A stretch of 64,000 nucleotides of DNA from Orrella sp037026685 (GCF_037026685.1 NZ_JBANET010000001.1:186001-250000), one strand, 5' to 3'. Counted from the first letter of the stretch, positions 41,857-51,227 are shown. Made by a program: numbers and translations. Notes: generated by a model from the sequence alone, not told the origin.

Positions 41857-42291
41857 TTAGCCCAGGTGCGTGTGGCGCTCGGGACGCTCCTCGGCCTGCA
41901 TGGCCGACAGGCCATGCAGGATGCCACAGTCTTCGGCCGTCGAGCGGGCCGGGCCGCAGCGCTGGCGCAAGGCAAGCAGCTGCGCCTTGAGCTGCTGCAA
42001 TTCGTCGATGCGCTCGTCCACGTGGCGGATGTGCGCATCGAACAGGTCGTTGATGCCGCCGCAGCCGGCCCGCTCGTCGTCGGCCAGCGCCAGGATGGCG
42101 CGGATCTCCTCGTGGCTCATGTCCAGGGCGCGGCAATTGCGCACCAGGCGCAGCCGCTCCAGATGGGCCTGGCCGTAGCTGCGGTAGTTGTTCCCGCCGC
42201 GGTCGGGCTCGGGCAGCAAGCCTTCTTTTTCGTAATAGCGTATGGTCTCGACGGTGGTGCCGGCAGCCTGGGCCAGTTCTCCGATACGCAT
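41857..42291 (-). CDS. MerR-family metal-responsive regulator (CadR/PbrR-like)
   Basis: 144 aa. HTH MRIGELAQAAGTTVETIRYYEKEGLL, a dimerisation helix, and three Cys in the CadR/PbrR pattern: C77 in DERAGCGG, C111 in 'RCGPARS' and C121 in 'DCGILHG', plus a His-containing tail (ERHTHLG). It senses Cd/Pb/Zn-type divalent ions and should activate the divergent P-type ATPase through the 42325-42356 promoter. Confidence 0.88.
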   Translation of the reverse strand: MRIGELAQAAGTTVETIRYYEKEGLLPEPDRGGNNYRSYGQAHLERLRLVRNCRALDMSHEEIRAILALADDERAGCGGINDLFDAHIRHVDERIDELQQLKAQLLALRQRCGPARSTAEDCGILHGLSAMQAEERPERHTHLG

Positions 42292-42324
42292 GCGAAGCTC
42301 CGGGTAAAAAACGCCGCAAGGGCA

Positions 42325-42356
42325 TTGACCCTATAGTAACTCCAGGGTGTGCAATA
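42325..42356 (+). promoter_or_regulatory. MerR-type promoter with dyad for the heavy-metal ATPase
   Basis: TTGACC (-35, 42325-42330) and GCAATA (-10 region, 42351-42356) are separated by 20 bp. The dyad ACCCT...AGGGT (42328-42348) fills the spacer. The long spacer plus dyad is the classic MerR-activated promoter; CadR/PbrR operators use the same ACCCTATAGT core. Confidence 0.85.
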
Positions 42357-42390
42357 AGGGCTGGTTTTTTTCGTTTCAGGACCTGCCGCC

Positions 42391-44634
42391 ATGGCGAAAG
42401 CATGTTGCAGCCACACCCATAGCCCGCCTGGCGCGCCGCAGCGCCCGGCGGCCGAGCTGCGCGCCGGCCCGGACCAGACCCTGAGCCGCTACCGCATCGA
42501 GCAGATGGACTGCCCCACCGAGGAAGGCCTGATCCGCGGCGTGCTCGAGCCGCTGCCGGGCGTGCACGGGCTGTCCTTCAACCTGATGCAGCGCCAGCTC
42601 ACGGTGCTGCACGAGCCGGCCGCCGAAGCGCGCGTGCGCCAGGCAATCGGCTCGGTGGGCATGACGCCCGTGCCCATCGGCGACCATGCCGGGCCGCCGG
42701 CGCCGGCCGCGCCCTCGCCGCGCAAGGCGTGGCTGCTGGGCGCCGCTGGCCTGCTGGCCCTGCTGTCCGAGGCGGCGCATTTCGCCGGCGCGGCCCCGTG
42801 GCTGAGCGCCGTGCTGGCCCTGGCGGCCATCGCCGCCTGCGGCGGCACCACCTACCGCAAGGGCTGGATCTCGGTGCGCCACGGCAACCTGAACATCAAT
42901 GCCCTGATGAGCATCGCGGTCACCGGCGCGGTGCTGATCGGCCAATGGTCCGAGGCGGCCATGGTAATGGTGCTGTTCAACGTGGCCGAGCTGATCGAGG
43001 CGCGCTCGCTGGACCGGGCCCGCCACGCCATCCGCGGCCTGCTGGACCTGGCGCCGCAGACCGCGCTGGTGCAGCAGGCCGACGGCCAATGGCTGCGCCA
43101 GCCGGCGCAGGCGCTGGCGCCCGGCATGCGGGTGCGGGTCCAGCCGGGCGAGCGCATCGCCGCCGACGGCATCATCGAAAGCGGCGCCTCGGCGGTAGAC
43201 CAGTCGGCCATCACGGGCGAGAGCCTGCCCCAGGAAAAGGCGGCCGGCGACAGCGTCTTTGCCGCCACCGTCAATACCTATGGCAGCTTCGACTATCGCG
43301 TCACGGCCGCCGCCGGCCAGAGCACGCTGGCCCGCATCATCCACGCGGTCGAGCAGGCGCAAGGCAGCCGCGCGCCCACCCAGCGCTTCATCGACCGCTT
43401 CGCGCGCATCTATACGCCGGCCGTGATCGCCGCGGCGGCGGCCGTGGCCGTGCTGCAGCCGCTGGTGCTTGGCGTCGGCTGGCTGGAGGCGGTCTACCGC
43501 GCGCTGGCCCTGCTGATCATCGCCTGCCCCTGCGCCCTGGTGATTTCCACGCCGGTCACGGTGGTCAGCGGCCTGACCGCCGCCTCGCGCCGCGGCATCC
43601 TGGTCAAGGGCGGGGCCTATCTGGAGATGGGCCGCAAGCTGCGCTGGCTGGCGCTGGACAAGACCGGCACCCTGACCCACGGCCGGCCCAGCCAGACCGA
43701 CTTCGAGCCGCTGGGCGATGCCGACGCGGCCCGCGCGCGGCAGATCGCCGCCAGCCTGGCCGAGCGCTCCGACCACCCGGTATCCAAGGCGCTGGCCCGC
43801 GCGGGCGGCCAGGACGGACTGGCCCTGCTGCCGGTGCACGGCTTTGCCGCCCTGCCCGGGCGCGGCGTGCGCGGGGAGATCGACGGCGCGGCCTATCACC
43901 TGGGCAACCGCCGCCTGGCGCAGGAGCTGGGCCTGCTCGATGCGGCGCTGGCCGCACGCCTGGACGCCTACGAGGCGCAAGGCAAGTCCACGGTCGTGCT
44001 GTGCCAGCCCGGGCGGGCGCTGGCCGTGGCGGCCGTGGCCGACACGGTGCGCGAGGACAGCGCCGCGGCGCTCCAGGCGCTGCGCCGGCTGGGCGTGCGC
44101 ACCGTCATGCTCTCGGGCGATAACGGCGCCGCGGTGCAGGCCATCGCCCGGCAGGTGGGCATGGAGCAGGCGCGCGGCGACATGCTGCCCGAGGACAAGC
44201 AGGCCGAGATCGCCCGGCTGCGCGGCCAGGGCGCGGGCGTGGGCATGGTGGGCGACGGCATCAACGATGCCCCGGCGCTGGCGGCGGCCGACGTGGGCTT
44301 TGCCATGGGCGCGGCCGGCTCGGGCACCGCCATCGAGACGGCCGACGTGGCGCTGATGGACGACAAGCTGGGCAAGATCGCCACCTTCGTGCGGCTCTCG
44401 CGCAGCACGCACCGCGTGCTGGTGCAGAACATCGCGCTGGCGCTGGGCATCAAGCTGGTCTTTCTGCTGTTGGCCCTGGGCGGGCACGCCAGCCTGTGGA
44501 TGGCGGTGTTCGCCGACGTGGGGGCCAGCCTGATCGTCGTGGCCAACGGCCTGCGCCTGCTGGGCAGCCGCCATGCCGGCCCGGCCGACGCGCCGCGCCC
44601 GCGGGCGCCCGGTCCCCTGGGGCAGCCGGCCTGA
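42391..44634 (+). CDS. cadA: heavy-metal CPx-type P-ATPase (Cd/Zn/Pb exporter)
   Basis: 747 aa. A His/Cys N-terminus (AKACCSHTH) precedes a metal-binding domain with MDCPTEE in place of CxxC, as in PbrA/CadA relatives. The six-helix core has CPC in IIACPCALVISTP (~378-390), the phosphorylation motif DKTGTLTH, and GDGINDAPAL. It pumps divalent soft metals out of the cytosol. Driven by the MerR-type promoter; ends at a strong terminator (44684-44710). Could equally be called zntA; metal choice is not readable. Confidence 0.9.
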   Translation: MAKACCSHTHSPPGAPQRPAAELRAGPDQTLSRYRIEQMDCPTEEGLIRGVLEPLPGVHGLSFNLMQRQLTVLHEPAAEARVRQAIGSVGMTPVPIGDHAGPPAPAAPSPRKAWLLGAAGLLALLSEAAHFAGAAPWLSAVLALAAIAACGGTTYRKGWISVRHGNLNINALMSIAVTGAVLIGQWSEAAMVMVLFNVAELIEARSLDRARHAIRGLLDLAPQTALVQQADGQWLRQPAQALAPGMRVRVQPGERIAADGIIESGASAVDQSAITGESLPQEKAAGDSVFAATVNTYGSFDYRVTAAAGQSTLARIIHAVEQAQGSRAPTQRFIDRFARIYTPAVIAAAAAVAVLQPLVLGVGWLEAVYRALALLIIACPCALVISTPVTVVSGLTAASRRGILVKGGAYLEMGRKLRWLALDKTGTLTHGRPSQTDFEPLGDADAARARQIAASLAERSDHPVSKALARAGGQDGLALLPVHGFAALPGRGVRGEIDGAAYHLGNRRLAQELGLLDAALAARLDAYEAQGKSTVVLCQPGRALAVAAVADTVREDSAAALQALRRLGVRTVMLSGDNGAAVQAIARQVGMEQARGDMLPEDKQAEIARLRGQGAGVGMVGDGINDAPALAAADVGFAMGAAGSGTAIETADVALMDDKLGKIATFVRLSRSTHRVLVQNIALALGIKLVFLLLALGGHASLWMAVFADVGASLIVVANGLRLLGSRHAGPADAPRPRAPGPLGQPA

Positions 44635-44683
44635 GCGTGCAGGGGCAGGCGTTTCGATTCTGTAAGCAAGGTGAGCGCATCTG

Positions 44684-44710
44684 AAAAGCGGGCCATGCCG
44701 GCCCGCTTTT
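44684..44710. terminator. bidirectional intrinsic terminator after the P-ATPase
   Basis: AAAAGCGGGCC (44684-44694), loop ATGCC, GGCCCGCTTTT (44700-44710): a perfect 11-bp stem with A and T tails on both strands. Confidence 0.9.
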
Positions 44711-44747
44711 GCTTATGCTGGGGCGATCGGAACCCGTCCCTTTCGGC

Positions 44748-45332
44748 ATGAACGATTTCTGGACCGTCGCCCTGGGCGCCCTGCAGCAGGAATTCTCCGA
44801 CATGAACGACGTCGAGGATGCCGTGCGCATCCTGGTGCGGCTGTTCGTGGCGATGGTGCTGGGCGGGCTGATCGGCTTCGAACGGGAATCATCGGGCAAG
44901 TCGGCCGGCCTGCGCACCCATATGCTGGTGGCCGTGGGCGCCGCGCTGTTCGTGCTCGCGCCCAGCGTCAGCGGCATGGAGATCGGCGACCAGAGCCGCG
45001 TGCTGCAAGGGATCATCGCCGGTATCGGCTTTCTGGGCGCTGGCGCCATCATCAAGGCGCACAGCCACGAACAGGTCAAGGGCCTGACCACGGCGGCCAG
45101 CATCTGGCTGACCGCCGCGGTGGGCATCACCGCCGGCATGGGCCGCGAGATGCTGGCGCTGGTCAGCACCTTGTTCGCGCTGTTCATCCTCGGCGTGCTG
45201 CACCGCTTCGAACGCAAGATCGACGTCAACCCCACGGCGCGCCACGGCGGCCAGGCCAAGAACGCCAGGCAGCCAGGCGCGCAGGACGGAACCGGCAACA
45301 ATCATTCAGTTGACAGTAAGGATGGCTCTTGA
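44748..45332 (+). CDS. MgtC/SapB-family membrane protein
   Basis: 194 aa, ATG 44748 (MNDFWTVALGALQQ); ATG 44802 is possible. The hydrophobic core has the family signature 'MVLGGLIGFERE', 'AGLRTHMLVAVGAALF' and 'GIIAGIGFLGAGAIIK'. The C-terminal tail is hydrophilic. MgtC proteins modulate Mg2+/phosphate physiology and F-type ATPase; true role here unknown. The TerC riboswitch follows directly. Confidence 0.85.
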   Translation: MNDFWTVALGALQQEFSDMNDVEDAVRILVRLFVAMVLGGLIGFERESSGKSAGLRTHMLVAVGAALFVLAPSVSGMEIGDQSRVLQGIIAGIGFLGAGAIIKAHSHEQVKGLTTAASIWLTAAVGITAGMGREMLALVSTLFALFILGVLHRFERKIDVNPTARHGGQAKNARQPGAQDGTGNNHSVDSKDGS

Positions 45333-45344
45333 TGTAATGCACGC

Positions 45345-45490
45345 GCTCTCACGGGGAGTAGCCGGAGCTTTCTACGAAGCTCCCGCAGTGTCGTCAGCAC
45401 GGAAGCAACGGTAGCGATCCCGTATCGCCGCCTCGGCTCCCGGCACTGCGGACCTCGCAACATCCGTTGCAGGCCTGGCGAGACCGGAAT
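45345..45490 (+). ncRNA. yybP-ykoY (manganese) riboswitch upstream of terC-like gene
   Basis: GGGGAGTAGCC at 45353-45363 and the closing GCCTGGCGAGACCG at 45473-45486 are the two conserved loop sides of the yybP-ykoY motif, separated by ~110 nt of hairpins. It precedes a TerC-family gene by ~40 bp, the commonest target of this Mn2+-sensing RNA in proteobacteria (alx). Confidence 0.82.
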
Positions 45491-45529
45491 TGGCTATCCA
45501 TCAACCATCCGTTCTCACAAAGGCTATCC

Positions 45530-46561
45530 ATGGTATCCATCGGTACCCCCTTGCTGTGGTCGGCGTTCGCCGGCTTCGTCATCATCGCCCTGCTGATCGA
45601 CTTCTTCGCGCTCAACCGCCAGGGCACCCACAAAGTCACCATGCGCGAGGCCGCCATCTGGTCGGCCATCTGGGTGGCGGTCAGCTTCGTGTTCGTCGGC
45701 CTGCTCTGGTGGGGCCTGGGCGGCCTGGGCGACGATGCGGCCGCGCGCGCGCTGGCCAACGACAAGGCGCTGGAGTTCATCACCGGCTACCTGGTCGAGA
45801 AGGCGCTGGCGGTGGACAACATCTTCGTCTTCCTGATGCTGTTCACCTATTTCGCCGTGCCGGCCGAGTTCCAGAAGCGCGTGCTGATGATCGGCATCCT
45901 GGCCGCCCTGGTGCTGCGCGCCATCCTGATCCTGATCGGCGCCTGGATGATCGCGCAGTTCCACTGGATCATGTATGTGTTCGGCGCCTTCCTGGTCTTT
46001 ACCGGCATCAAGATGTGGTGGGCCGCCGGCCAGGAGCCCGACCTGGAAACCAACCCGGCGCTGCAATGGGTGCGCAAGCGCGTGAAGATCGCGCCGGACT
46101 ACGACGGCGAACGCTTCTTCACCCGCATCGACGGCAAGAAGATCGCCACGCCCATGCTGCTGGTGGTGCTGCTGATCGGCATCGTGGACGTGGTCTTCGC
46201 GGTCGATTCGATCCCGGCCATCTTCGCGATCACGCTCGATCCGTTCATCGTGCTGACTTCCAACGTCTTCGCCATCCTGGGCCTGCGCGCGCTGTACTTC
46301 CTGCTGGCCGGCATGCACGAGCGCTTCCACCTGCTGCCCTACGGCCTGGCGCTGGTGCTGGTGTTCATCGGCACCAAGATGCTGCTGATCGACCTGTACA
46401 AGATCCCGGTGGCATGGTCGCTGCTGGGCACGGTGTCCATCCTGGCCGTCACCATGATCCTGTCGGTGATGGTTCCCGCCAAGAGCGGCGAGAAGACGGG
46501 CGGCGCCTATCCATTCAGCGGCAAGCGCGAAGGCCAGCGCCCGGCCGACAGGCAGCACTGA
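45530..46561 (+). CDS. TerC-family membrane protein (Alx-like, manganese export candidate)
   Basis: 343 aa, ATG 45530 (MVSIGTPLLWSAF). Nine-helix TerC fold with 'EKALAVDNIFVFLMLFTYF' and 'FAVDSIPAIFAITLDPFIVLTSNVFAILGLRALYFLL', whose Asp residues form the acidic site. Homologues Alx and MeeF/YceF help Mn2+ export. The yybP-ykoY element upstream supports a Mn-linked function. Confidence 0.92.
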   Translation: MVSIGTPLLWSAFAGFVIIALLIDFFALNRQGTHKVTMREAAIWSAIWVAVSFVFVGLLWWGLGGLGDDAAARALANDKALEFITGYLVEKALAVDNIFVFLMLFTYFAVPAEFQKRVLMIGILAALVLRAILILIGAWMIAQFHWIMYVFGAFLVFTGIKMWWAAGQEPDLETNPALQWVRKRVKIAPDYDGERFFTRIDGKKIATPMLLVVLLIGIVDVVFAVDSIPAIFAITLDPFIVLTSNVFAILGLRALYFLLAGMHERFHLLPYGLALVLVFIGTKMLLIDLYKIPVAWSLLGTVSILAVTMILSVMVPAKSGEKTGGAYPFSGKREGQRPADRQH

Positions 46562-46583
46562 GCACGCGGCCCGGGCGCGCCGG

Positions 46584-47480
46584 CTAGGCTGCCGGGCCGC
46601 GCCCGGCCTGGCGCATGACTTCCAGGAAAGCGCCGATGGCCGGGTTGCCGTTGTCCGGGTGCCGGGCCGCCACCAGGGCGGCCCGCATCGCGCCCGGCCC
46701 CCTGATGCCGATATAGGCCAGCACGTCCATGCGCATGCGCGCCAGCGAGGCCGGCACCACGGCCGCGCCCATGCCCGCCTCGACCAGCAGCAGGATCGTC
46801 GGGATCATGCTTTCCTGCACGATGTCGGCCGGCTTGCCGGCCGCCTCGATCATCAGGCGCAATACCTGGCTGAAGTAGCGCGAGCGGCTGCGCGCATAGC
46901 CGACCAGGGGCAGCGCCAGCACCTGCTCCATCGTGACCCAGCGCCGCCGCGCCAGCGGATGGTCGCGCCGTAGCGCCAGCACCATGGGCTCGTCGTACAC
47001 CGGCTCGGGCGCCAGGTCGGCGTCGGCAAAAGGCGGGCGCAGCAGCGCCAGGTCCAGCCGGCGCGTATGCAGCGCCTCGGGCATTTCGCTGGAATTCATC
47101 TCCTGCAGATCGACCAGGATGCCTGGATAGCGCTGGCGAAACCCCAGCAGGGCCTGCGGCAGGTTCGAATAGGCCGAACTGGGCGTCAGGCCGATGAGCA
47201 GCTGCCCCGTCTGGCCCTTGGCGGCCTGGCGTACCGCCCGCACCATCGCATCGCTATCGTCGGCCAGGCGCTTGATGCGCCGGTGCAGCTCGGCCCCCGC
47301 GGCGGTCAAGCGCACGCTGCGCGTGGTGCGCTCGAGCAGCTTGACCTCCAGCAGTTCCTCCAGGCGGCGCACGCTCTGGCTCAGGGGCGGCTGGCTCAGG
47401 TGCAGCCGTTGCGCGGCGCGCCCGAAATGCAGTTCGTCGGCCACCACGGCAAACACCTGCAGCAAGCGGCTATCGATCAT
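46584..47480 (-). CDS. LysR-family transcriptional regulator
   Basis: 298 aa, ATG 47480 (MIDSRLLQVFAVVADELHFG). HTH 'FGRAAQRLHLSQPPLSQSVRRLEELL' then an effector domain of the BenM/CatM-like type. Divergent from the Bug receptor and amidase genes, 120 bp apart, so it probably controls them in response to an amide or carboxylate. Confidence 0.88.
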   Translation of the reverse strand: MIDSRLLQVFAVVADELHFGRAAQRLHLSQPPLSQSVRRLEELLEVKLLERTTRSVRLTAAGAELHRRIKRLADDSDAMVRAVRQAAKGQTGQLLIGLTPSSAYSNLPQALLGFRQRYPGILVDLQEMNSSEMPEALHTRRLDLALLRPPFADADLAPEPVYDEPMVLALRRDHPLARRRWVTMEQVLALPLVGYARSRSRYFSQVLRLMIEAAGKPADIVQESMIPTILLLVEAGMGAAVVPASLARMRMDVLAYIGIRGPGAMRAALVAARHPDNGNPAIGAFLEVMRQAGRGPAA

Positions 47481-47599
47481 GATTATGTCGCCGGACAAAT
47501 CAATATCAAAGAAAGACAGTATTAGACAACACAATACCGGCTTCCTAAGATGCCCCCTAGCCATCACCGGCGTCCGTCAACCAACAAAAGGGGAACATC

Positions 47600-48595
47600 A
47601 TGCCCGCCCATACCCATCCGGTCCGCCTGCTTGCCGGCATCCTGGCCGCCGGCGTCCTGGCCGCCGCCAGCGCCGGGGCAGCCGCCCAAGCGTCCTACCC
47701 CTCGCAGCCCATCACCTTCGTCGTGCCCTATGCCGCCGGCGGCAGCTCGGACACGCGCGCGCGCCAGCTGGCGCAAAAGCTCTCCGCCTCGCTGGGCGTA
47801 TCGGTGATCGTCGACAACAAGCCCGGCGCCAGCGGCAACATCGGCACGGGCCAGATCGCCAACGCCAAGCCGGACGGCTACACCATCGGACTGGGCAATT
47901 TCGCGCCCATGGCGGTCAACGCCGCGCTCTATACGCTGAACTTCGATCCGGTCAAGGACCTGGCGCCCATCGCGCTGATCGAACGCGGACCGCTGGCGCT
48001 GGGCGTGAGCCGCCAATCGCCCTATGCCGACGCCGACGCGCTGGTGCGGGACGCCAAGGCCAACCCGGACAAGCTGAACTACGCCTCGACCGGCGCGGGC
48101 AGCGCCTCGCACCTGGGCACCGAGCTGCTCAAGAGCCTGGCGGGCTTTCACGCCACGCACGTGCCCTATCGCGGCGGCGCGCCCGCGGTCAACGACCTGA
48201 TCGCCGGCAACGTCGATTTCTACGTCGAGCTGCCCAGCCTGTTCCTGCCCCACGCCAGCGGCGCTGCGCCGCGCATCAAGATGCTGGCGCTGGCCTCGGA
48301 CAATCGCGTGCCGGGCCTGCCGGACGTGCCCACGTTCAAGGAACTGGGCCTGCCGGGCATGGTGATGTCCAACTGGTTCGGCGTCGTCGCGCCGGCCGGC
48401 GTGCCCCAGGAAATCATCCAGACCCTGAACGAACACATCAACCAGGCCCTGCAGGCCCCGGACTACCGCAAGATCGTGGAATCGCAGGGCGGCGAAGTGG
48501 CAGGCGGCTCGCCGCAGGACTTCAAGGCCTTCATCGCCAGCGAGAGCGAACGCTGGCGCCAGTTGATCGCGCAGCAGAACATCAGTGTGCAATAA
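47600..48595 (+). CDS. Bug/TctC-family periplasmic solute receptor
   Basis: 331 aa. The signal peptide ends AGAAAQA; 'PITFVVPYAAGGSSDTRARQLAQ', 'VIVDNKPGASGNIGTGQIANAKPDGYTIG' and 'YASTGAGSASHLGTELLKSL' are Bug signatures. An amidase gene follows ~80 bp later and a LysR regulator is divergent. Together they suggest uptake or sensing of an amide whose product enters central metabolism. Confidence 0.92.
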   Translation: MPAHTHPVRLLAGILAAGVLAAASAGAAAQASYPSQPITFVVPYAAGGSSDTRARQLAQKLSASLGVSVIVDNKPGASGNIGTGQIANAKPDGYTIGLGNFAPMAVNAALYTLNFDPVKDLAPIALIERGPLALGVSRQSPYADADALVRDAKANPDKLNYASTGAGSASHLGTELLKSLAGFHATHVPYRGGAPAVNDLIAGNVDFYVELPSLFLPHASGAAPRIKMLALASDNRVPGLPDVPTFKELGLPGMVMSNWFGVVAPAGVPQEIIQTLNEHINQALQAPDYRKIVESQGGEVAGGSPQDFKAFIASESERWRQLIAQQNISVQ

Positions 48596-48674
48596 CCCCG
48601 GCGGGCCGCCACGGCCCGCGGCCTCGCCTATCCGGCGCGCCGCCGCGCACGCCGGATGCACTGTCTGGAACACC

Positions 48675-49955
48675 ATGTCCCTGAAAGCGACGTCCGACCC
48701 TTCCCTGCCCGCGCCGGCCGGCCCGCCCGCCGATGCCGGCCCCATGTGCCTGGACGCCCTGCTGGGGCGCGTGCGCGCGGCCGACGAGCAGCTGCGCGCC
48801 TGGACCTGGCTGGGGCGCCCCGCCGGCGCCGTACCCGGCACATCCGTCGCCAGCCCGCTGGCCGGCGTGCCCTTCGGGGTCAAGGACGTCATCGACGTGG
48901 CGGGCATGCCGACGCGTTCGGGGTCGCCGGCGACCCCGAGCGAGCCCAAGCCGCTCGATGCCACCTGTGTCCTGCTGCTCAGGCAGGCCGGCGCCGTGCC
49001 CATCGGCAAGACCGTGACGGCCGAATTCGCCTATTCGGCGCCCGGCCCCACGCGCAACCCCCACAATCCGGCCCACACGCCGGGCGGCTCGTCCAGCGGC
49101 TCGGCCGCCGCGGTGGCCGCGGGCATGGTGCCCTTCGCGTTGGGCACCCAGACCGGCGGCTCGATGATCCGGCCCGCCGCCTTTTGCGGCGTGGTCGGCT
49201 TCAAGCCCAGCTTCGGCAGCGTCCCGCGCCAAGGCATGCATGTGCTGTGCGAAACCCTGGATACCATCGGCTGGTTCGCCGATGGCGTAGGCCGGGCGGC
49301 CGAGATCGCCCAGGCGCTGATGCCGCGGACCTTGGCGCCGCCCGTGGGCGGCCGCCCCGCGCGCGTGGCCGTGCTGCCCTGCCAGGCCCTGTCGCCGCTG
49401 AGCCCTGCGGCCGCGCAGGCCTTGCGATCCGCCCAGGATGCCCTGGCCCGGACCGGGGCCAGCCTGAGCACCCATGCCTGCGACCAGGCGCTGCAGGAAC
49501 TGCTGTTCCTGCACACCCGGATCATGAACGCCGAACTGGCGCACGGCCTGCTGCCCACGCTGGCGGTGCACGGGCCGCAACTGAGCGCCGCGCTGCGCCA
49601 GGCCTTGCAAGAAGGCCTGGCCATCTCCCACGCCCAATACATGGACCTTCAGCGCCGGCGCAGTGCGCTGGCCGCGCGCTGGCGCGAACGTTTCGAGCAG
49701 TACGATTTCATCCTGACACCCAGCGCGCCGGGCGAAGCGCCCGCCGGCCACGCCTCCACCGGCTCGTCCGTGCTCAACCGGGTCTGGTCGCTGCTGGGCT
49801 GGCCCTGCGTACACCTGCCCACCGGCTGGGGCAGCCACGGCATGCCGGTAGGCGTGCAGTGGGTGGGCCAACCGGAGCAGGACCACGAACTGCTGGCCTG
49901 GGCGCATGCCCTGCACGGCGCGCTGGACCAGCGCCAAGGGCACGCGCGCCCCTAG
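48675..49955 (+). CDS. amidase signature family hydrolase
   Basis: 426 aa, ATG 48675. Catalytic triad placed at Lys70 (PFGVKDVID), the cis-Ser in GGSSSGS (137-143) and the nucleophile Ser163 in TGGSMIRPA. Hydrolyses an amide (or allophanate-like bond) to acid and ammonia. Functional unit with the Bug receptor and divergent LysR. Substrate not identifiable from sequence. Confidence 0.88.
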   Translation: MSLKATSDPSLPAPAGPPADAGPMCLDALLGRVRAADEQLRAWTWLGRPAGAVPGTSVASPLAGVPFGVKDVIDVAGMPTRSGSPATPSEPKPLDATCVLLLRQAGAVPIGKTVTAEFAYSAPGPTRNPHNPAHTPGGSSSGSAAAVAAGMVPFALGTQTGGSMIRPAAFCGVVGFKPSFGSVPRQGMHVLCETLDTIGWFADGVGRAAEIAQALMPRTLAPPVGGRPARVAVLPCQALSPLSPAAAQALRSAQDALARTGASLSTHACDQALQELLFLHTRIMNAELAHGLLPTLAVHGPQLSAALRQALQEGLAISHAQYMDLQRRRSALAARWRERFEQYDFILTPSAPGEAPAGHASTGSSVLNRVWSLLGWPCVHLPTGWGSHGMPVGVQWVGQPEQDHELLAWAHALHGALDQRQGHARP

Positions 49956-50137
49956 CCGTCCCTGGGATGGCGCCGGGCCCGCTTGCGCGCCAGGCTGACC
50001 ACCAGCGCAGGCACGCCGGCAACCAGCAGCACGAAGCCCGCGGCCAGCAGCCCGTTATGGCCAGTGGACATTCCGAAGGCGGCCAGTACGAAGCCGCCCA
50101 GCAGCAGCGCGATGGCGACGATGGCAAATCCGTTCAT
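49952..50137 (-). CDS. small hydrophobic membrane protein
   Basis: 61 aa, ATG 50137 (MNGFAIVAIALLLGGFVL). Two membrane helices ('IVAIALLLGGFVLAAFG' and 'LLAAGFVLLVAGVPALVVSLA') and a basic tail RKRARRHPRDG. No family recognised. Its stop overlaps the convergent amidase stop by 4 nt. Confidence 0.55.
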   Translation of the reverse strand: MNGFAIVAIALLLGGFVLAAFGMSTGHNGLLAAGFVLLVAGVPALVVSLARKRARRHPRDG

Positions 50138-50304
50138 GCATGGGGCTCCGACGTTGCATGAAACCATTATGCCCAGGCGCCCCGGCCCGCTTGTATCAGG
50201 AAGGCAGCGATGGTGAGCATCGGATGCGGCGGGCCGGCCCGCCCGCCGCCGCGGCGTCGGTACAATCGCGGCACCCCCGTCCCCCGACCGACCTGGAAAA
50301 AAGC

Positions 50305-51084
50305 GTGCGTCTTGCCACCTGGAACATCAATTCCCTGAAAGTCCGACTGCCGCAGGTGCTGGCCTGGCTGCAGGCCAACCCCGTGGACGTGCTGTGCCTG
50401 CAGGAGCTCAAGCTCACCGACGAGAACTTCCCGCTGTCGGCCTTTACCGACATGGGCTACCACGCGGTATGGACCGGGCAAAAAACCTATAACGGCGTGG
50501 CCATCATCGCCCGCGAAATGCCGCAGGACACCGTGCGCGACATCGGCAACTACACCGATGCGCAGCGCCGCGTCATCGCGGCCACGCTGCCCTCGCCGGC
50601 TGGCGAGATCCGCGTGGTCTGCGTGTATTGCCCCAACGGCCAGGCCGTGGCCAGCGAGAAATACGAATACAAGCTGGCCTGGTTCCTGGCCCTGCGCCAG
50701 TGGCTGCGCGAAGAACTGGTGCGCTATCCGCGCCTGGCCGTGCTGGGCGACTACAACGTCGCGCCGGCCGACGAGGACGTGCACGACCCGGCCAAATGGG
50801 AAGGCCAGGTGCTGTGCTCCGAACCCGAGCGCAAGGCGCTGCGCGACCTGCTGGACCTGGGGTTCAGCGATGCCTTCCGCCTGTTCGAGCAGCCGCCCAA
50901 GTCCTTCAGCTGGTGGGATTACCGCATGCTGGGCTTTCGCCGCAACGCGGGGCTGCGCATCGACCACATCCTGCTGTCCGAGCCGCTGCGCCAGGCCTGC
51001 AGCGCCTGCGTGATCGACAAGGGCCCGCGCGGCAACGAGCAGCCTTCGGACCACGCGCCGGTCGTCGCCACGCTGGATTTTTGA
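50305..51084 (+). CDS. xth: exodeoxyribonuclease III
   Basis: 259 aa. GTG 50305 starts the universal N-terminus 'RLATWNINSLKVRLPQVLAWL'. Catalytic sites: Glu in LQELK, 'GDYNVAP' (Asp-Asn) and 'SDHAPV' (Asp-His). AP endonuclease and 3'-5' exonuclease of base excision repair. The ATG-containing open frame further upstream is not conserved. Confidence 0.94.
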   Translation: MRLATWNINSLKVRLPQVLAWLQANPVDVLCLQELKLTDENFPLSAFTDMGYHAVWTGQKTYNGVAIIAREMPQDTVRDIGNYTDAQRRVIAATLPSPAGEIRVVCVYCPNGQAVASEKYEYKLAWFLALRQWLREELVRYPRLAVLGDYNVAPADEDVHDPAKWEGQVLCSEPERKALRDLLDLGFSDAFRLFEQPPKSFSWWDYRMLGFRRNAGLRIDHILLSEPLRQACSACVIDKGPRGNEQPSDHAPVVATLDF

Positions 51085-51227
51085 CGGCCCGAGCCGCCGG
51101 CGCACCGGGTCACGCTATATAACCAAAGGAAATCCAGTCAGCATTTAATATTGTTTGTCGAAACAAAGGCGTCCTTGATACCGTGTCGGCATATTGCTAT
51201 GCAAAGTCTCTTATACGGAGTCCGACC

